Assembly (NCBI GenBank): GCA_025450375.1
Contig: JANWHO010000220.1
Location: forward strand, 1 to 8,001
Direction: 5' to 3'
Origin: Chloroflexota bacterium
GTDB taxonomy: Bacteria; Chloroflexota; UBA5177; JANWHV01
Length of the DNA: 8,001 nt
The notes under the pieces were generated by a model that was given only the letters and a program-made list of their open reading frames with translations, made no database searches and was not told the DNA's origin. The first letter of the stretch is position 1. Each line of letters opens with the position of its first letter. Below are positions 7,201 to 8,001 of this stretch, in pieces. A program made the position numbers and the translations under genes.

Positions 7201-7699
7201 CGAGGCGTTCGACCAGCCGATCACCGTAGGCTATATCTACATGATGAAGTTGGCTCACTTGGTGGAGGACAAGATTCACGCCCGTTCCACGGGTCCGTAC
7301 TCCCTGGTCACCCAGCAACCGCTGGGCGGCAAGGCCCAGTTTGGTGGACAACGCTTCGGCGAAATGGAGGTGTGGGCGCTGGAAGCGTATGGCGCCGCGC
7401 ACATTTTGCAGGAATTGCTTACGGTAAAGTCCGACGACGTCATTGGCCGGGTGAAGACCTACGAATCGATTGTCAAGGGCGAGCAAATCATGGAGCCGGG
7501 AGTCCCGGAGTCCTTCAAGGTGCTGGTCAAGGAATTGCAGAGCCTTGGCCTGGCCGTGGAAGTGCTCAACGACGACGAGGAGAAGATAGAGTTCTCTCAA
7601 GATGCCCAGGACGACCTTGGGCTCAGCGATGCTGATTTTAGCGAACTGAGCCGCCCCTTCACCGCCGAGACCGACCTGCTGGGCCCCGGTAAACCTTAA
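4226..7699 (+). CDS. rpoB: DNA-directed RNA polymerase subunit beta
   Basis: Beta subunit of RNA polymerase, forming with beta' the catalytic cleft that makes all RNA. It has 1,157 residues, close to the short form of many Gram-positive and Chloroflexota bacteria and without the large E. coli insertions. The ATG at 4226 is chosen because GGAGAGG lies eight bases upstream and it yields the expected N-terminus; the frame is open to 3935 but that part only shadows atpZ-like and the control region. The rifampicin pocket is at 389-415, with Gln395, Asp398, His408, Arg411 and Ser413 matching E. coli 513, 516, 526, 529 and 531. Glu741-Asp742 (NYED) and the active-site lysines Lys893 and Lys901 ([11 protein letters not shown]) are intact. 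The beta'-contacting C-terminal region ([20 protein letters not shown], 1044-1063) is followed by an acidic tail. Intact, highly conserved, certain. Confidence 0.99.
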   Translation: MALAVSEPQRNSRHTFARTRETLPMPNLIQVQLRSFHWFQTEGLRELFEEINPIQDYSQKMELQFSVPDEPFGKPKYTAAQCRDLDLTYAAPLNVRATLHVRETGEIIEKTIFMGDFPLMTPQGTFIINGSERVVVSQLVRSPGVYFTRDIDPSSGRPLYMAKVIPNRGAWLEFETSNKNLLTVKVDRKRKIPVTTLLRAIGYGAELETLFEEVDVSPDRHYIKDTLSKDSTTTEEGALIEMYKKLRPGDPPTRDNAASLIQQLFFNPRRYDLGRVGRYKLNKRLGEPMENTQRTLTKEDLALIVRRLIELNNSVDSPTGPVRADDIDHLGNRRVRAVGELLQNQFRIGLLRMERVVKERMTIQDATNTTPSALINIRPVVAAVKEFFGGSQLSQFMDQTNPLAELTHKRRLSALGPGGLSRDRAGFDVRDVHPSHYGRVCPIETPEGPNIGLIGSLATYSMPNAYGFMETPYRKVIKLVSTHDEVLAREIVDEPVVDLATGEVLVEKGEKPSAAALAVLRAAPARQVRIKPMVSEDVLYLTADEEEQYVVAQANVPLTPDGHFVSERITARHGDKFVEEIARNVDFMDVSPRQIVSVATAMIPFLEHDDANRALMGSNMQRQAVALIRPQAPIVGTGMEWQSARDSGQVVVSESEGMVVSATGRQIAVRGDDGEDMVYDLRKFARSNQGTCINQRPSVIRGQTVRKGDVLADSSSTDRGELALGQNVLVAFMAWEGGNYEDAIIMSDRMVVEDVFTSIHMEKHEVDARDTKLGQEEITRDIPNVGEEGLKDLDERGIVRVGAEVGPMDILVGKITPKGETELTAEERLLRAIFGEKAREVKDTSLRVPQGERGKVVEVKVFKRDSGAELPPGVNQLVRVSIAQKRKISEGDKMAGRHGNKGVISRIVPIEDMPFLPDGTPIDIILNPLGVPSRMNIGQILETHLGWAAKVLGMTVASPVFEGATEEQIRDMLKRAGLPEDGKVTLYDGRSGEAFDQPITVGYIYMMKLAHLVEDKIHARSTGPYSLVTQQPLGGKAQFGGQRFGEMEVWALEAYGAAHILQELLTVKSDDVIGRVKTYESIVKGEQIMEPGVPESFKVLVKELQSLGLAVEVLNDDEEKIEFSQDAQDDLGLSDADFSELSRPFTAETDLLGPGKP

Positions 7700-7706
7700 G
7701 CCCCAT

Positions 7707-7761
7707 CGCGGCGGCAGGGCTCCTACCCGTCTTACGGCCGGGAGGGAGCCCCGCCGCCGCG
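7707..7761 (+). repeat. Strong GC-rich hairpin 1 in the rpoB-rpoC spacer
   Basis: Starting eight bases after the rpoB stop, this can fold into a stem of about 21 pairs with a 9-base loop (7730-7738): nine pairs (7707-7715 with 7753-7761), an A-C mismatch, seven pairs (7717-7723 with 7745-7751), a T-G wobble, an A-A mismatch and four pairs (7726-7729 with 7739-7742). The sequence after the stem is GCC-rich with no T-run, so a classical intrinsic terminator is unlikely. It may be an mRNA processing or stability element, or a partial attenuator between rpoB and rpoC. Confidence 0.6.
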
Positions 7762-7781
7762 CCATCACCCGTTTCCCGCCT

Positions 7782-7808
7782 CGCCACCGCGCGCCCCGCG
7801 CGGTGGCG
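7782..7808 (+). repeat. Perfect 12-bp hairpin 2 in the rpoB-rpoC spacer
   Basis: CGCCACCGCGCG (7782-7793) and CGCGCGGTGGCG (7797-7808) are exact reverse complements separated by CCC. The stem is almost pure G-C and lies 41 bases before the rpoC ATG and 20 bases after hairpin 1. Downstream there is only a short GTTTAG, not a U-tract. As with hairpin 1, an RNA role in setting rpoC level or in RNase processing is possible; as DNA it is a strong inverted repeat. Confidence 0.6.
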
Positions 7809-7825
7809 CCGCCGTCGATGTTTAG

Positions 7826-8001
<176 letters not shown>

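Noticed and set aside
7707..7808. Intrinsic transcription terminators after rpoB
   Set aside because: The stems are strong enough, but neither is followed by a run of T, and rpoC, which must be co-expressed, starts just downstream with no clear promoter of its own in the spacer.

Overview
The window is ordinary housekeeping DNA, roughly 60% GC by eye. Two divergently transcribed gene blocks separate at about position 4,000. Leftward (minus strand) runs an F1Fo ATP synthase operon in the order atpZ-like, atpI-like, atpB, atpE, atpF, atpH, atpA, with atpA cut by the left edge. Rightward (plus strand) run rpoB, complete at 1,157 codons, and the first 50 codons of rpoC, cut by the right edge. No tRNA, rRNA, CRISPR array, insertion sequence or phage gene is visible.

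The organism is probably an uncultured or little-studied member of the Chloroflexota or a neighbouring Terrabacteria lineage. This is inferred from the short RpoB, which lacks the large proteobacterial insertions, the separate rpoB and rpoC, the atpZ/atpI-B-E-F-H-A order, and an actinobacteria-like c-subunit helix 1. I cannot place it further without a search.

Region by region: 1-749 is the start of atpA. 785-1858 holds atpH and atpF, joined stop-to-start (TAGATG). 1885-2163 is atpE. 2164-2348 is a 185-base leader between atpB and atpE. It holds a palindrome, a small GNRA-type hairpin and a possible 28-codon reading frame just after an almost perfect anti-Shine-Dalgarno complement. 2349-3089 is atpB and 3111-3479 is atpI-like. 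3480-3726 is a gap with an AT-rich inverted repeat and promoter-like boxes. 3727-3990 is atpZ-like. 3991-4225 is the divergent control region, with face-to-face promoters, a repeat between them and a structured rpoB leader. 4226-7699 is rpoB. 7700-7849 is a spacer with two very strong GC-rich hairpins, and 7850 onward is rpoC.

Together the left block builds the membrane Fo motor (a, b, c), its assembly helpers (AtpZ, AtpI) and the F1 stalk and head (delta, alpha). The right block builds the two large catalytic subunits of RNA polymerase. No new defence, mobile or biosynthetic system is present. The points worth a second look are regulatory (shared control region, rpoB leader, rpoB-rpoC hairpins, atpE leader) and one protein detail (Asp at both key positions of the c subunit).
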